A program made the position numbers and the translations under genes. A DNA stretch of 64,000 nucleotides, taken from DASQPR01 sp963831705. Its GTDB lineage: Bacteria > Actinomycetota > Actinomycetes > Mycobacteriales > Micromonosporaceae. The stretch spans positions 248,001 to 312,000 of the forward strand of contig CAWHRE010000010.1 of the NCBI GenBank assembly GCA_963831705.1, in the 5' to 3' direction. Below the pieces are notes generated by a model. That model did not search any database, had not been told where the DNA came from, and was given only the letters and a program-made list of their open reading frames with translations. Shown here piece after piece: positions 46,187-53,632 of the stretch; the stretch's first letter is position 1; each line of letters begins with the position of its first letter.

Positions 46187-46852
46187 ATGGCCAACCTGCG
46201 CAACCTCCCGCTGTCGTATCGTCCGGTCCGGCGGTTGACGTCGCTTGTCATTGGCCTGTTCCTGTACGGCGCGTGCATGAGCCTGATGATCGCCGCGCAC
46301 CTTGGCCTCGATCCCTGGGACGTATTCCACCAGGGCATGCAGAAACTGACCGGAATCCAATTCGGCTGGGTCGTGATCATGACCGGCGTCGTTGTGCTGG
46401 CACTGTGGATTCCGTTGCGGCAACGGCCCGGCATCGGCACGATCGCCAATGTGGTTGTGATTGGCCTGGCCGTCAACGCGGTGAGCGCGATCCTGCCGGT
46501 ACCGCATGAGTTGTGGCTGCGGTGGACCTACGCGATCGCCGGCATCGTCGGCACGGGTGTGGCAAGCGGCCTGTACATCGGTACCCGGCTCGGCCCGGGA
46601 CCGCGGGACGGACTGATGACCGGCTTCGTGACAAAGGTTCCCGGGGCGTCGATCCGGCTGGTCCGTACCACGATCGAAGCCACCGTGCTGCTGATCGGAT
46701 TCCTGCTCGGCGGCCAGGTCGGCTGGATCACGCTGATCTTCGCGCTGACCATCGGGCCGATCGCGCACGTGATGATCCCACTGTTGGCTATCGGCGACCC
46801 ACCGGCACCTGTTCCCGCAGCCGAGCAAGAGCCCGCCCTGGCGGCGTTGTAG
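46187..46852 (+). CDS. yczE: YczE/YitT-like membrane protein
   Basis: A 221-residue integral membrane protein with five or six segments. It contains the family block GLDPWDVFHQGMQKLTGI in the first loop and GPRDGLMTGF in the middle. YczE proteins are found next to YczR regulators in Bacillus and Actinobacteria; the transported substrate, if any, is unproven (some relatives affect surfactin production or sulfur compounds). The ATG at 46187 is leaderless. Confidence 0.85.
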   Translation: MANLRNLPLSYRPVRRLTSLVIGLFLYGACMSLMIAAHLGLDPWDVFHQGMQKLTGIQFGWVVIMTGVVVLALWIPLRQRPGIGTIANVVVIGLAVNAVSAILPVPHELWLRWTYAIAGIVGTGVASGLYIGTRLGPGPRDGLMTGFVTKVPGASIRLVRTTIEATVLLIGFLLGGQVGWITLIFALTIGPIAHVMIPLLAIGDPPAPVPAAEQEPALAAL

Positions 46853-46864
46853 ACGCACTCTGAC

Positions 46865-46902
46865 GCGGCTCTGGAGAGCACCCACGAGCTCTCCAGAGCC
46901 GC
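46865..46902. terminator. bidirectional hairpin between yczE and the hexosaminidase gene
   Basis: Perfect 15-bp arms GCGGCTCTGGAGAGC (46865-46879) and GCTCTCCAGAGCCGC (46888-46902), 8-nt loop, 13-15 nt from each flanking stop codon. Confidence 0.78.
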
Positions 46903-46916
46903 GCCCCGAGTTCCCG

Positions 46917-48335
46917 CTAGGGAGCGTCCAGCGGGCGGTAGTTCACGTTCAGGCGCGGTAGGTGCTTCTCCACCCGCGCGCGGTATTCGGCGAAGTCGCC
47001 ACCCGGACCGGACCACGCGGTTTCGGCGATCGCGGTCAACCGCGGGAACGCCCGCCACTCGACGAGTTCCGGCGTCGGGATGTACTCCGACCACAGCTGA
47101 CCCTGAATGCCCAACGTGTCACCCGGATCAAACCCGTACACGCGTTCCAGCGGCAAAATCCCGCCACCCTCATGCGGGATCGCGATCGGTTCGTCCGGCC
47201 CCGACCCTTCGGCCCAGTCCAGATACGTGAATTCCTGCGGTACCGCGACCACGTCGAAACCGGCGGCCTGAGCGGCGAGCACCCGGCTGTTGTTCTGCCA
47301 GGAGAAGATCGTGGCAGCCTCCGGCGCTCCGGCATCGACGAGTTCGTCCCAGCCGCCGACCCGACGGCCGTACGTAGCGAGGTGCCCGGCCAGTTCCCGG
47401 ATCCACCAGCCGGAAAGGTGCTCGACGCCGGGAAGCCCGGCTGCGGTCGCGAGGTTCTTCGCCGCCGTACTGGCCTGCCACTCGTCCGGCGGGACCTCGT
47501 CGCCACCGAGGTGGATCATCACGAACGGGAACACGTCGACGAGTTCGTCCAGCACGTCCTTCATGAACGCGACCGTGGCCGGCTCGCAGTTGAGGATGTG
47601 CCGCGAGATGCCCCACGCTTTGCGTACCTCGAGCTGGCGCTCTGGATCGTTGCCGAGCTGTGGGTACGCGGTGATCGCGGCCTGCATGTGCCCGGGCAGA
47701 TCCAGCTCCGGCATCACGCGGACACCGCGCCGCGCCGCGTACGCGACAAGTTCGCGCAGCTGATCCTGCGTGTAGTAGCCGCTGTGCGGGGTCCCGTCGT
47801 ACCGGTTCTCGAACCAGAGACCGGCCATCGACTCGCTGCGCGCGCCGCCGACCTCGGCCAGCCGCGGATATTTCTTGACCTCGAAGCGCCATCCCTGGTC
47901 GTCGGTCAGGTGCAGGTGCAGCGTGTTCAGCTTGTGCATGGCGAGAAGGTCGACGAACTTGTGCACGAACTCGATCGGGTGGCACCAGCGAGCCACGTCG
48001 AGCAGCGCACCGCGCCACGGGTAACGAGGCACGTCCACGATGTCGCAATACGGCAGGTCGGGCAGGAGCTGGCGGACGGTCTGAACGGCCCAGCGCAGGC
48101 CGGTTTCGGTCTGAGCGGTCGCGCGTACGCCGTTCTCGTCGACGGTCAGGCGGTAGCCCTCGGGGCCGAGCTCCGGGTCGTCGGCCAATGCGTATGTGCC
48201 GGTCGCGGCGTCGCCCATCAATTCCCGGGCGAGATCAACGATGTCCGCCGGCCCGGACGGTGCATCCGCTGCCGCGAGATGCCCCTCCCGCACGGTCAAA
48301 GAGGTTGGACGAGGTACGAGTACGGGCGCGGTCAT
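46917..48335 (-). CDS. beta-N-acetylhexosaminidase, GH20 family
   Basis: Cleaves terminal GlcNAc/GalNAc by substrate-assisted catalysis. 472 residues: GH20b N-terminal domain (1-100), then the barrel with RGALLDVARWCHP, LHLHLTDDQGWR, the catalytic Asp-Glu pair in IHLGGDE (D279-E280) and WDELVDAG. No signal peptide, so it should act inside the cell on imported chitobiose or cell-wall fragments. A minus-strand TAGTAT (48351-48346) is a possible -10. Monocistronic. Confidence 0.93.
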   Translation of the reverse strand: MTAPVLVPRPTSLTVREGHLAAADAPSGPADIVDLARELMGDAATGTYALADDPELGPEGYRLTVDENGVRATAQTETGLRWAVQTVRQLLPDLPYCDIVDVPRYPWRGALLDVARWCHPIEFVHKFVDLLAMHKLNTLHLHLTDDQGWRFEVKKYPRLAEVGGARSESMAGLWFENRYDGTPHSGYYTQDQLRELVAYAARRGVRVMPELDLPGHMQAAITAYPQLGNDPERQLEVRKAWGISRHILNCEPATVAFMKDVLDELVDVFPFVMIHLGGDEVPPDEWQASTAAKNLATAAGLPGVEHLSGWWIRELAGHLATYGRRVGGWDELVDAGAPEAATIFSWQNNSRVLAAQAAGFDVVAVPQEFTYLDWAEGSGPDEPIAIPHEGGGILPLERVYGFDPGDTLGIQGQLWSEYIPTPELVEWRAFPRLTAIAETAWSGPGGDFAEYRARVEKHLPRLNVNYRPLDAP

Positions 48336-48415
48336 GCGCGCAACAATACTAAAGTTTGTTCACTAATGACCAGTAGGGTCAGCCGCAAAAGGTCGACAAG
48401 GTACGGTCACGGTCG

Positions 48416-49048
48416 ATGAACTCGATCCAGCATTGGCTCGGCGACCTGCCGCCCGTCGTTTTGTACCTGATCATCACATTGGTGATCGGGGTCGAGAGCC
48501 TGGGCATCCCACTCCCCGGCGAGATCGTGCTGGTCGCGGGCGCCCTCCTGGCCTCATCCGGGTACGCGAACATCGGCTGGGTAATCGTCGCCGGGTGTAT
48601 CGGCGCGATCGCCGGCGACTCGATCGGGTATGCGATCGGCCGTCGCGGTGGCCGCCCGTTCCTGGAAGGACTCGGTCGCCGGTTTCCCACGCACCTCGGA
48701 CCGCCTCAGCTCGCGAAGGCCGAATCCACATTCCGCCGGTACGGCGTCTGGGCCATCTTCTTCGGCCGCTTCGTCGCACTGCTGCGCGTACTGGCCGGGC
48801 CGCTGTCGGGTGCGTTGCACGTCCCGTACCGGCGATTCCTCGCCGCGAACGCGGCCGGTGGCATCGTCTGGGCCGGCGGCACCGCACTCGCGATCTTCTA
48901 CATCGGCAAGGCGGCCGAAGCGTGGCTCTCGAAGTTCAGTTGGATCGCACTGGTGGTAGCGGTCCTGGCCGGAGTGGTAACCACACTGATCATCCGCAAA
49001 CGTGCCGCCGCCCATACTGACATCCCAGTTGATCCTGGAGTTAGTTAA
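48416..49048 (+). CDS. DedA family membrane protein
   Basis: A 210-residue protein with the DedA/VTT core: GVESLGIPLPGEIVLVAGALLA, GDSIGYAIGRRGGRP, the Arg-containing FFGRFVALLRVLAGPLSGAL and NAAGGIVWAG. Members are proton-coupled or lipid-carrier flippases important for envelope homeostasis. The last residues PVDPGVS and the TAA stop derive from family A repeat copy 6; the native end is probably near RKRAAAH. A -10-like TACGGT lies 8 nt before the ATG. Confidence 0.9.
   Translation: MNSIQHWLGDLPPVVLYLIITLVIGVESLGIPLPGEIVLVAGALLASSGYANIGWVIVAGCIGAIAGDSIGYAIGRRGGRPFLEGLGRRFPTHLGPPQLAKAESTFRRYGVWAIFFGRFVALLRVLAGPLSGALHVPYRRFLAANAAGGIVWAGGTALAIFYIGKAAEAWLSKFSWIALVVAVLAGVVTTLIIRKRAAAHTDIPVDPGVS
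49027..49044. repeat. dispersed repeat, family A copy 6 (left arm only)
   Basis: AGTTGATCCTGGAGTTAG without a recognisable right arm. It lies inside the 3' end of the DedA gene and encodes VDPGVS. Confidence 0.8.
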
Positions 49049-49083
49049 CCCACGGGCGAGGTATCTCAGGTAGCGAGTCGTGT

Positions 49084-49585
49084 CTAGCCGGCCGCAATCT
49101 TGCCGACGAACGCATCGCAGCCGCTCACGCAGACGGTCGATCTTGGCGTCGATATCGATCGTCTCGGCCATCGTCACGATCGCCTCGGACTTGAGCGAGC
49201 CCCGGACGTACCGGGAACACTGCAGGTTCGAGCACATATAGATGCCGGCCGAGTTGCCGTTGCGCCCGGACGCACCGGCGAGCGGGGCGGACAGCAGCGC
49301 GACACCGGATGACGCGTGTGGCGTCATACAGACCGAGCACATGCTGGACCTGGTGAGGCTCTTTGCCGACTTCGATGCGGCGCGCAGCACGATGCCGACC
49401 AGCCCGGCATCGGTTTCGGTGACGATGTACGCGCGTTCGGGCGCCCTCGGATCCCGCCACCCGAGGAAATCCAGATGATCGAAGTCGACCGCGCCGAGCC
49501 GGCCGGGCAGCGCGAGCTTGGCCCGATCGCCCTTCGAGCAGTTCACGAATGAGTCGCGCAGTTCGCTTTCGGTGACGGCCTTCAC
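49084..49585 (-). pseudogene. FBP-domain zinc-finger protein, frameshifted near the C-terminus
   Basis: The N-terminal 155 residues match the actinobacterial FBP (treble-clef) family: LRDSFVNCSKGDRAKLALP, VDFDHLDFLGWRDPRAPERAY, the zinc ligands MCSVCMTPH and MCSNLQCSRYVRG. At about 49114-49115 one extra base changes the frame. Removing it restores AFVGKIAAG and a TAG at 49086-49084, the normal short C-terminus. Without repair the frame runs on antisense to the DedA gene for 190 further codons. Function: FBP_C domains occur in fibronectin-binding-type and ribosome-associated proteins; not established here. Real mutation or sequence error. Confidence 0.78.
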
Positions 49586-49640
49586 GTGCGCGAAGCTACC
49601 CCACGAGACGAGCGGCCGCGATGGAATAAGACGCCAGAGG

Positions 49641-50024
49641 TCAAGAGCCGAGGTAGGCCTCTACTTCCACCTCTACCAAGTGGTCTGGGTGGATTAGGCC
49701 GGCTACGAAGACCATGGTGGCGGCTGGGCGTACCTCGGAAAAGATCTGGCCGTGCGCCGCCCCGACCGCGTCCGCATCGGCGGGGTTGACGACATACATG
49801 CGAGTGCGTACGACCTGGTCGGCCCGTGCACCCGCCTGTGCCAGCGCATCCAGTGCGATACCGAGCGCGGTCAGCAACTGGCCACCGGCGTCGCCGACGT
49901 TCGTCACCACGCCATCCACCGTGGATGTACAGCCGGAGACCAGAACGAAGCCACCGGCCACGACGGCGCGGGAGTACCCGATCTTCGCTTCCCACGGGCC
50001 GCCGGACGAAATGCGCGTGATCAT
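49641..50024 (-). CDS. RidA family protein (Rid enamine/imine deaminase-like)
   Basis: 127 residues of the YjgF/YER057c/UK114 fold: SGGPWEAKIGYSRAVVAGGFVLVSG, RADQVVRTRMYVVNPADAD and PAATMVFVAGLIHPDHLVEVEVEA. The Arg of the active-site R-T-R-M-Y region is present. RidA removes reactive 2-aminoacrylate and related enamines; several subfamilies vary. It overlaps the hisA stop by 4 bp (ATGA), replacing hisF as the gene after hisA. Confidence 0.88.
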   Translation of the reverse strand: MITRISSGGPWEAKIGYSRAVVAGGFVLVSGCTSTVDGVVTNVGDAGGQLLTALGIALDALAQAGARADQVVRTRMYVVNPADADAVGAAHGQIFSEVRPAATMVFVAGLIHPDHLVEVEVEAYLGS

Positions 50025-50752
50025 GACGCGAGTACCGCCAACGCTTCGGTGACCGTGAACGCGCCCGCGTAGAGCGCCTTGCCGGCGATGACGCCCTCCA
50101 CGCCGAGTGGCTCGAGAGCGGAAAGCGCGCGCAGGTCATCGAGCGACGACACGCCCCCGGACGCGATCACGGCCGCGTCGGTACGCGAGCACACGTCGCG
50201 CAGCAGCTCGATGCTCGGCCCGGTCATCGTGCCGTCCCGCGAGATGTCCGTGACGACGACGCGTACGCATCCGGCTTTGTTGAGGCGTTCCAGCACGTCG
50301 TAGAGGTCGCCACCATCCCGGGTCCAGCCACGCGCCGAGACGGTCCAGCCACTGCCGTTCGGACGTACGTCGAGCCCTATCGCCACGCGATCCCCGTACG
50401 CAGCGACGACGTGATCGCACCACTCCGGATCTTCGAGTGCAGCGGTGCCGATGTTGACGCGACGGGCCCCGGTGGCGAGCGCCGCCGTCAGCGAGGCATC
50501 GTCGCGAATCCCGCCGGACAGTTCGACCGCGCAATCGAGCCGCGAGACCACTTCGGCGAGCAGCGGCGCGTTCGAGCCACGGCCGAAAGCCGCATCGAGG
50601 TCGACCAGGTGGACCCAGGTCGCACCCTGGTCCCGCCAGTTGAGCGCGGCGACGAGCGGATCGCCGTACGCGGTTTCGGTCCCGACCGCGCCGTGCACGA
50701 GCCGGATCGCCTCACCACCGGCCACGTCAACGGCGGGTAACAGTGTCAGCAT
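50021..50752 (-). CDS. hisA: phosphoribosyl isomerase A (HisA, probable bifunctional PriA)
   Basis: Isomerises ProFAR to PRFAR in histidine synthesis. A 243-residue barrel with the catalytic Asp of LLPAVDVAGGEAIRLVHGAVG, RDQGATWVHLVDLDAAFG, VELSGGIRDD, VVVTDISRDGTMTGPS and SGGVSSLDDL. The N-terminal half matches actinobacterial PriA (GTETAYGDPL), which also performs the TrpF reaction. No trpF is in the window, consistent with dual function (inference). The ATG at 50752 follows AGGGG. Confidence 0.92.
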   Translation of the reverse strand: MLTLLPAVDVAGGEAIRLVHGAVGTETAYGDPLVAALNWRDQGATWVHLVDLDAAFGRGSNAPLLAEVVSRLDCAVELSGGIRDDASLTAALATGARRVNIGTAALEDPEWCDHVVAAYGDRVAIGLDVRPNGSGWTVSARGWTRDGGDLYDVLERLNKAGCVRVVVTDISRDGTMTGPSIELLRDVCSRTDAAVIASGGVSSLDDLRALSALEPLGVEGVIAGKALYAGAFTVTEALAVLAS

Positions 50753-50774
50753 CAATTCCCCTTCGAGATAAGAA

Positions 50775-51107
50775 TCAGCCGCTGCGGCGACCGAACGCGA
50801 TCACGACCGCGGCCGGCATCACGAGCAGCAGCACGACGGTGAGCGCGATGCGCGTGGTGAGGTCGGAGAACTCGTACCAGACGAGCGCGAGCAGGATCAC
50901 GAACACCATCGCGATCAAGACCCGTTCGCCGGGCTTGCGGCGCGGGTACAGCTTGCCGACCCGGCCGCGCTTCGGCAGTTTCGGTGTCAGCTTGCGCTTG
51001 ATCTCGCGGCGTTTCGCGCGCCGGGCCACCTCGCGGGCGCGGGCGGCGCGCGCGGTTGCCTCTTCGGCCTCGCGGGCGGCGCGACGAAGCGCACGTTCCT
51101 TACTCAT
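50775..51107 (-). CDS. hypothetical small membrane protein
   Basis: 110 residues: a very basic N-terminal half (Arg/Lys/Ala-rich helix 1-60, KRREIKRKLTPKLPKRGRVG) and two membrane segments (about 64-80 and 86-104). Unknown function. It sits between hisH and hisA in the his operon; a family A repeat separates it from hisH. The basic helix may bind RNA, DNA or anionic lipid (inference). Confidence 0.7.
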   Translation of the reverse strand: MSKERALRRAAREAEEATARAARAREVARRAKRREIKRKLTPKLPKRGRVGKLYPRRKPGERVLIAMVFVILLALVWYEFSDLTTRIALTVVLLLVMPAAVVIAFGRRSG

Positions 51108-51124
51108 CGGGGGCGGTCCGTTCT

Positions 51125-51187
51125 AGTTGATCCTGAGGTTATTCAAGCGACACACCGGCGAGGCGCTAACCAACTCCAGGATCAACA
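51125..51187. repeat. dispersed inverted repeat, family A copy 7, inside the his operon
   Basis: AGTTGATCCTGAGGTTA (51125-51141) and CAACTCCAGGATCAACA (51171-51187). The interior AGCGACACACCGGCG matches copy 2. The right arm encodes the C-terminal VDPGVG of HisH; the stop codon (51168-51166) is in the interior. Confidence 0.88.
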
Positions 51188-51798
51188 GGGTTTTCAACAA
51201 GGGATGCGGTCCAGTTGCGCAATAGCCTAGCTCCGGCGTCACCCGACTTTTCCGGGTGGAACTGCGTGACCATCAACGGCCCGGCCTCGACCGCGGCCAG
51301 GAACACACCACCGTGCTCGGCGGTGGTCACGAGCGCACCTTCGATCGGCTCGCTGGCCGCGTAGGAGTGCACAAAGTAGTAACGGTCCGCCGGATCGGCG
51401 CCGGCGAACAGGCGCGAACCCTCCGGAGCAAGAACGGAATTCCACCCCATATGCGGTACGCGCGGCGAGGACAACCGAGTGACGCCGCCGGGCAGCAGGC
51501 CGAGTCCCTTCGTGGTGACGCCGTGCTCGTCGCCGTACGTGAAGAAGATCTGCATGCCGACACAGATTCCGAGGACCGGGCGCCCGCGTTCGACCCGGGC
51601 GGCGATCATCTCCGCGTACGGAGCGATTCCGGCCATGCAGGCGGCGTATGCGCCGACACCGGGTACGACCAATCCGTCCGATGCCGCGGCAACGTCAAGA
51701 TCGGTGGTCACGACGACGTCGGCACCGGCCCGGATGAGCGCACGTTCGGCGGACCGCAGATTCCCCGACCCGTAGTCGAGAACGGCTACACGGCCCAC
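51166..51798 (-). CDS. hisH: imidazole glycerol phosphate synthase subunit HisH
   Basis: Glutaminase subunit that feeds ammonia to HisF. 210 residues with the triad region: nucleophile Cys in PVLGICVGMQIFF, His in MVTQFHPEKSG with the following Glu, and the N-terminal VLDYGSGNLRSAERAL. The GTG at 51798 begins the fold and overlaps the upstream 51-aa gene. The native end (LLRNWTASL) is extended by VENPVDPGVG, of which VDPGVG comes from repeat copy 7. Its partner hisF is not in the window. Confidence 0.93.
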   Translation of the reverse strand: MGRVAVLDYGSGNLRSAERALIRAGADVVVTTDLDVAAASDGLVVPGVGAYAACMAGIAPYAEMIAARVERGRPVLGICVGMQIFFTYGDEHGVTTKGLGLLPGGVTRLSSPRVPHMGWNSVLAPEGSRLFAGADPADRYYFVHSYAASEPIEGALVTTAEHGGVFLAAVEAGPLMVTQFHPEKSGDAGARLLRNWTASLVENPVDPGVG

Positions 51799-51941
51799 AA
51801 GATCGCTCCGACCAAAGCCAGTACCGCCAGGAACCCGGTGAAGATGGTCGCGGCCTTCGGTACGCCCTGCTTGTAGAACGAGTACGCGCCGCCGAGCAGG
51901 AAACAACCGATCACGCCGAGCACGATCACGCGGGTACTCAT
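51786..51941 (-). CDS. 51-residue membrane protein between hisB and hisH
   Basis: MSTRVIVLGVIGCFLLGGA starts a protein of 51 residues with two membrane segments (about 4-20 and 30-50) joined by YSFYKQGVPK. It begins 3 bp after the hisB stop and overlaps the hisH GTG by 13 bp, so it is embedded in the operon and must be translated or at least traversed. A small gene is often found at this place in Streptomyces his clusters, supporting its reality. Function unknown. Confidence 0.72.
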   Translation of the reverse strand: MSTRVIVLGVIGCFLLGGAYSFYKQGVPKAATIFTGFLAVLALVGAILWAV

Positions 51942-51944
51942 CGC

Positions 51945-52556
51945 TTACAGCACCCCTTTCGTGCTGGGCAGCGAGCCGGACGTACGGGGATCGATGGCGA
52001 CCGCGTCCCGAAGCGCCCGGGCGACGGCCTTGAACTGCGCCTCAACGACGTGGTGCGCGTCCGGAACGGAGCCCGGTCGCGCCGCTCGCAGGACGTTGAC
52101 GTGCAGCGTCATCCGGGCGGTCTGCCCGAACGACTCGAAGATGTGCCGCGTCATCGACGTCGGATAGACCGGCCCGATGTACGGCGCGAGCGCCGGCTCG
52201 TCGTGCACCACGTACGGCCGGCCGGACAGGTCTACCGCCGCCTGTACGAGCACCTCGTCCATCGGGATGGTGGCGCTGCCGTACCGCCGAATGCCGAGCT
52301 TGTCGCCCAGCGCCTGATCGAACGCGGCGCCGAGCGCGAGCGCGGTGTCCTCCATCGTGTGGTGCGCGTCGATCTCCAGGTCACCCTCGGTGGCCACGGT
52401 CAGATCGATCAGGCCGTGCTTCGCGATCTGACCGAGCATGTGATCGAAGAAGCCGATACCGGTGGAGATGTTCGCCTTGCCGTCACCATCGAGGTCGAGC
52501 TCGATGCGGACCGACGTCTCCTTCGTGACACGTTCGATCCGGGCGGTGCGATTCAC
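51945..52556 (-). CDS. hisB: imidazoleglycerol-phosphate dehydratase
   Basis: Dehydrates imidazole glycerol phosphate (sixth step of histidine synthesis). 203 residues, monofunctional type: FFDHMLGQIAKHG, EIDAHHTMEDTALALG (Mn-binding His/Glu), the second-half PYIGPVYPTSMTRHIFESF and DAHHVVEAQFKAVARAL. The GTG at 52556 overlaps the hisC stop (GTGA). Confidence 0.95.
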   Translation of the reverse strand: MNRTARIERVTKETSVRIELDLDGDGKANISTGIGFFDHMLGQIAKHGLIDLTVATEGDLEIDAHHTMEDTALALGAAFDQALGDKLGIRRYGSATIPMDEVLVQAAVDLSGRPYVVHDEPALAPYIGPVYPTSMTRHIFESFGQTARMTLHVNVLRAARPGSVPDAHHVVEAQFKAVARALRDAVAIDPRTSGSLPSTKGVL

Positions 52557-53632
52557 GCGGACTCCCTCTTCAAAACATCCTCGATCGCGGTCAGGAACGC
52601 GTCGTTCTCCTCAGGAGTCCCGGCGGTCACCCGCAGCCAGCCTGCCAGACCGACGTCACGGACCAGCACGCCCCGGTCGAGCAGCGCCTGCCAGACCGGC
52701 TTCTGGTCCGGGAAGCCACCGAAGAGGACGAAGTTCGCATCGCTGTCGGCCACGTCCAGCCCGAGCCCACGCAGCTCCTTGACGATCCGGTCACGACCGT
52801 CCTTCACCGCGTCCACGGTCGCGAGCAGCGCGGCGGTGTGTGCGAGCGCGGCGCCCGCGGCCGCCTGTGTCAAGGACGACAGGTGGTACGGCAGGCGGAC
52901 CAACTGAACAGCGTCCACCACCTCCGGCGACGCGGCGAAGTAGCCGAGCCGCACACCAGCGCACGCGAACGCCTTGCTCATCGTGCGGGTCACCACGAGC
53001 TGCGGGTGCTGCGGCAGCAGCGCCAGCGCGGTCGGTGTGCCGGGACGGGCGAACTCGAAATACGCCTCGTCCACGATCACGATGCCGGGCGCCGCTTCGA
53101 GGACCGCGTCGATCACAGCGGGTGCGAGGGCCGTACCCGTGGGATTGTTCGGTGAGCAGAGGAAGACCACGTCCGGCGCGGCCCGGCGGACCTGGTCCGC
53201 CGCGGACGCCGGGGTGAGATCGAAATCCGCACCGCGGGCGCCGTCGATCCAGGCGGTCGCGGTGCCCAGAGCGAGAAGCGGATGCATCGAGTACGACGGC
53301 GTGAACCCCATCGCGGTACGCCCGGGGCCGCCGAAGACCTGCAGCAACTCCTGCTGAACCTCGTTGGATCCGTTGGCCGCCCAGACCTGCTCGACGGCGA
53401 GATCGTGACCGAGGTAGGCGGCGAGATCGGCCCGCAACGCGGTCGAGTCCCGATCCGGATAGCGATTGAGCCCACTGACGACGCCGGACAGCGCCTCGGC
53501 CATCGCATCCGCGGCCTCGGCCGGCATCGGGTATGGATTCTCGTTCGTGTTCAACCGAACCGGTACGTCGATTTGCGGCGCCCCGTACGCGGACAAGCCG
53601 CGGAGATCCTCGCGGATCAAGTTGGTGATCAT
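52553..53632 (-). CDS. hisC: histidinol-phosphate aminotransferase
   Basis: PLP enzyme converting imidazole acetol phosphate to histidinol phosphate. 359 residues: LNTNENPYPMPAEA, LCSPNNPTGTALAP, IVDEAYFEF and the PLP lysine in TRTMSKAFACAGVRLGY. It overlaps hisD (ATGA) and hisB (GTGA). Confidence 0.94.
   Translation of the reverse strand: MITNLIREDLRGLSAYGAPQIDVPVRLNTNENPYPMPAEAADAMAEALSGVVSGLNRYPDRDSTALRADLAAYLGHDLAVEQVWAANGSNEVQQELLQVFGGPGRTAMGFTPSYSMHPLLALGTATAWIDGARGADFDLTPASAADQVRRAAPDVVFLCSPNNPTGTALAPAVIDAVLEAAPGIVIVDEAYFEFARPGTPTALALLPQHPQLVVTRTMSKAFACAGVRLGYFAASPEVVDAVQLVRLPYHLSSLTQAAAGAALAHTAALLATVDAVKDGRDRIVKELRGLGLDVADSDANFVLFGGFPDQKPVWQALLDRGVLVRDVGLAGWLRVTAGTPEENDAFLTAIEDVLKRESA

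Noticed and set aside
48361..48385. DasR-type (dre) operator upstream of the GH20 gene
   Set aside because: One ACTGGTC half matches, but the second half (TTAGTGAAC) does not form the expected palindrome, so the match is too weak to claim.
48554..49585. A 343-codon minus-strand frame as one intact protein
   Set aside because: Only the first 155 codons resemble a real family (FBP). The rest is antisense to dedA and arises from the frameshift near 49114.
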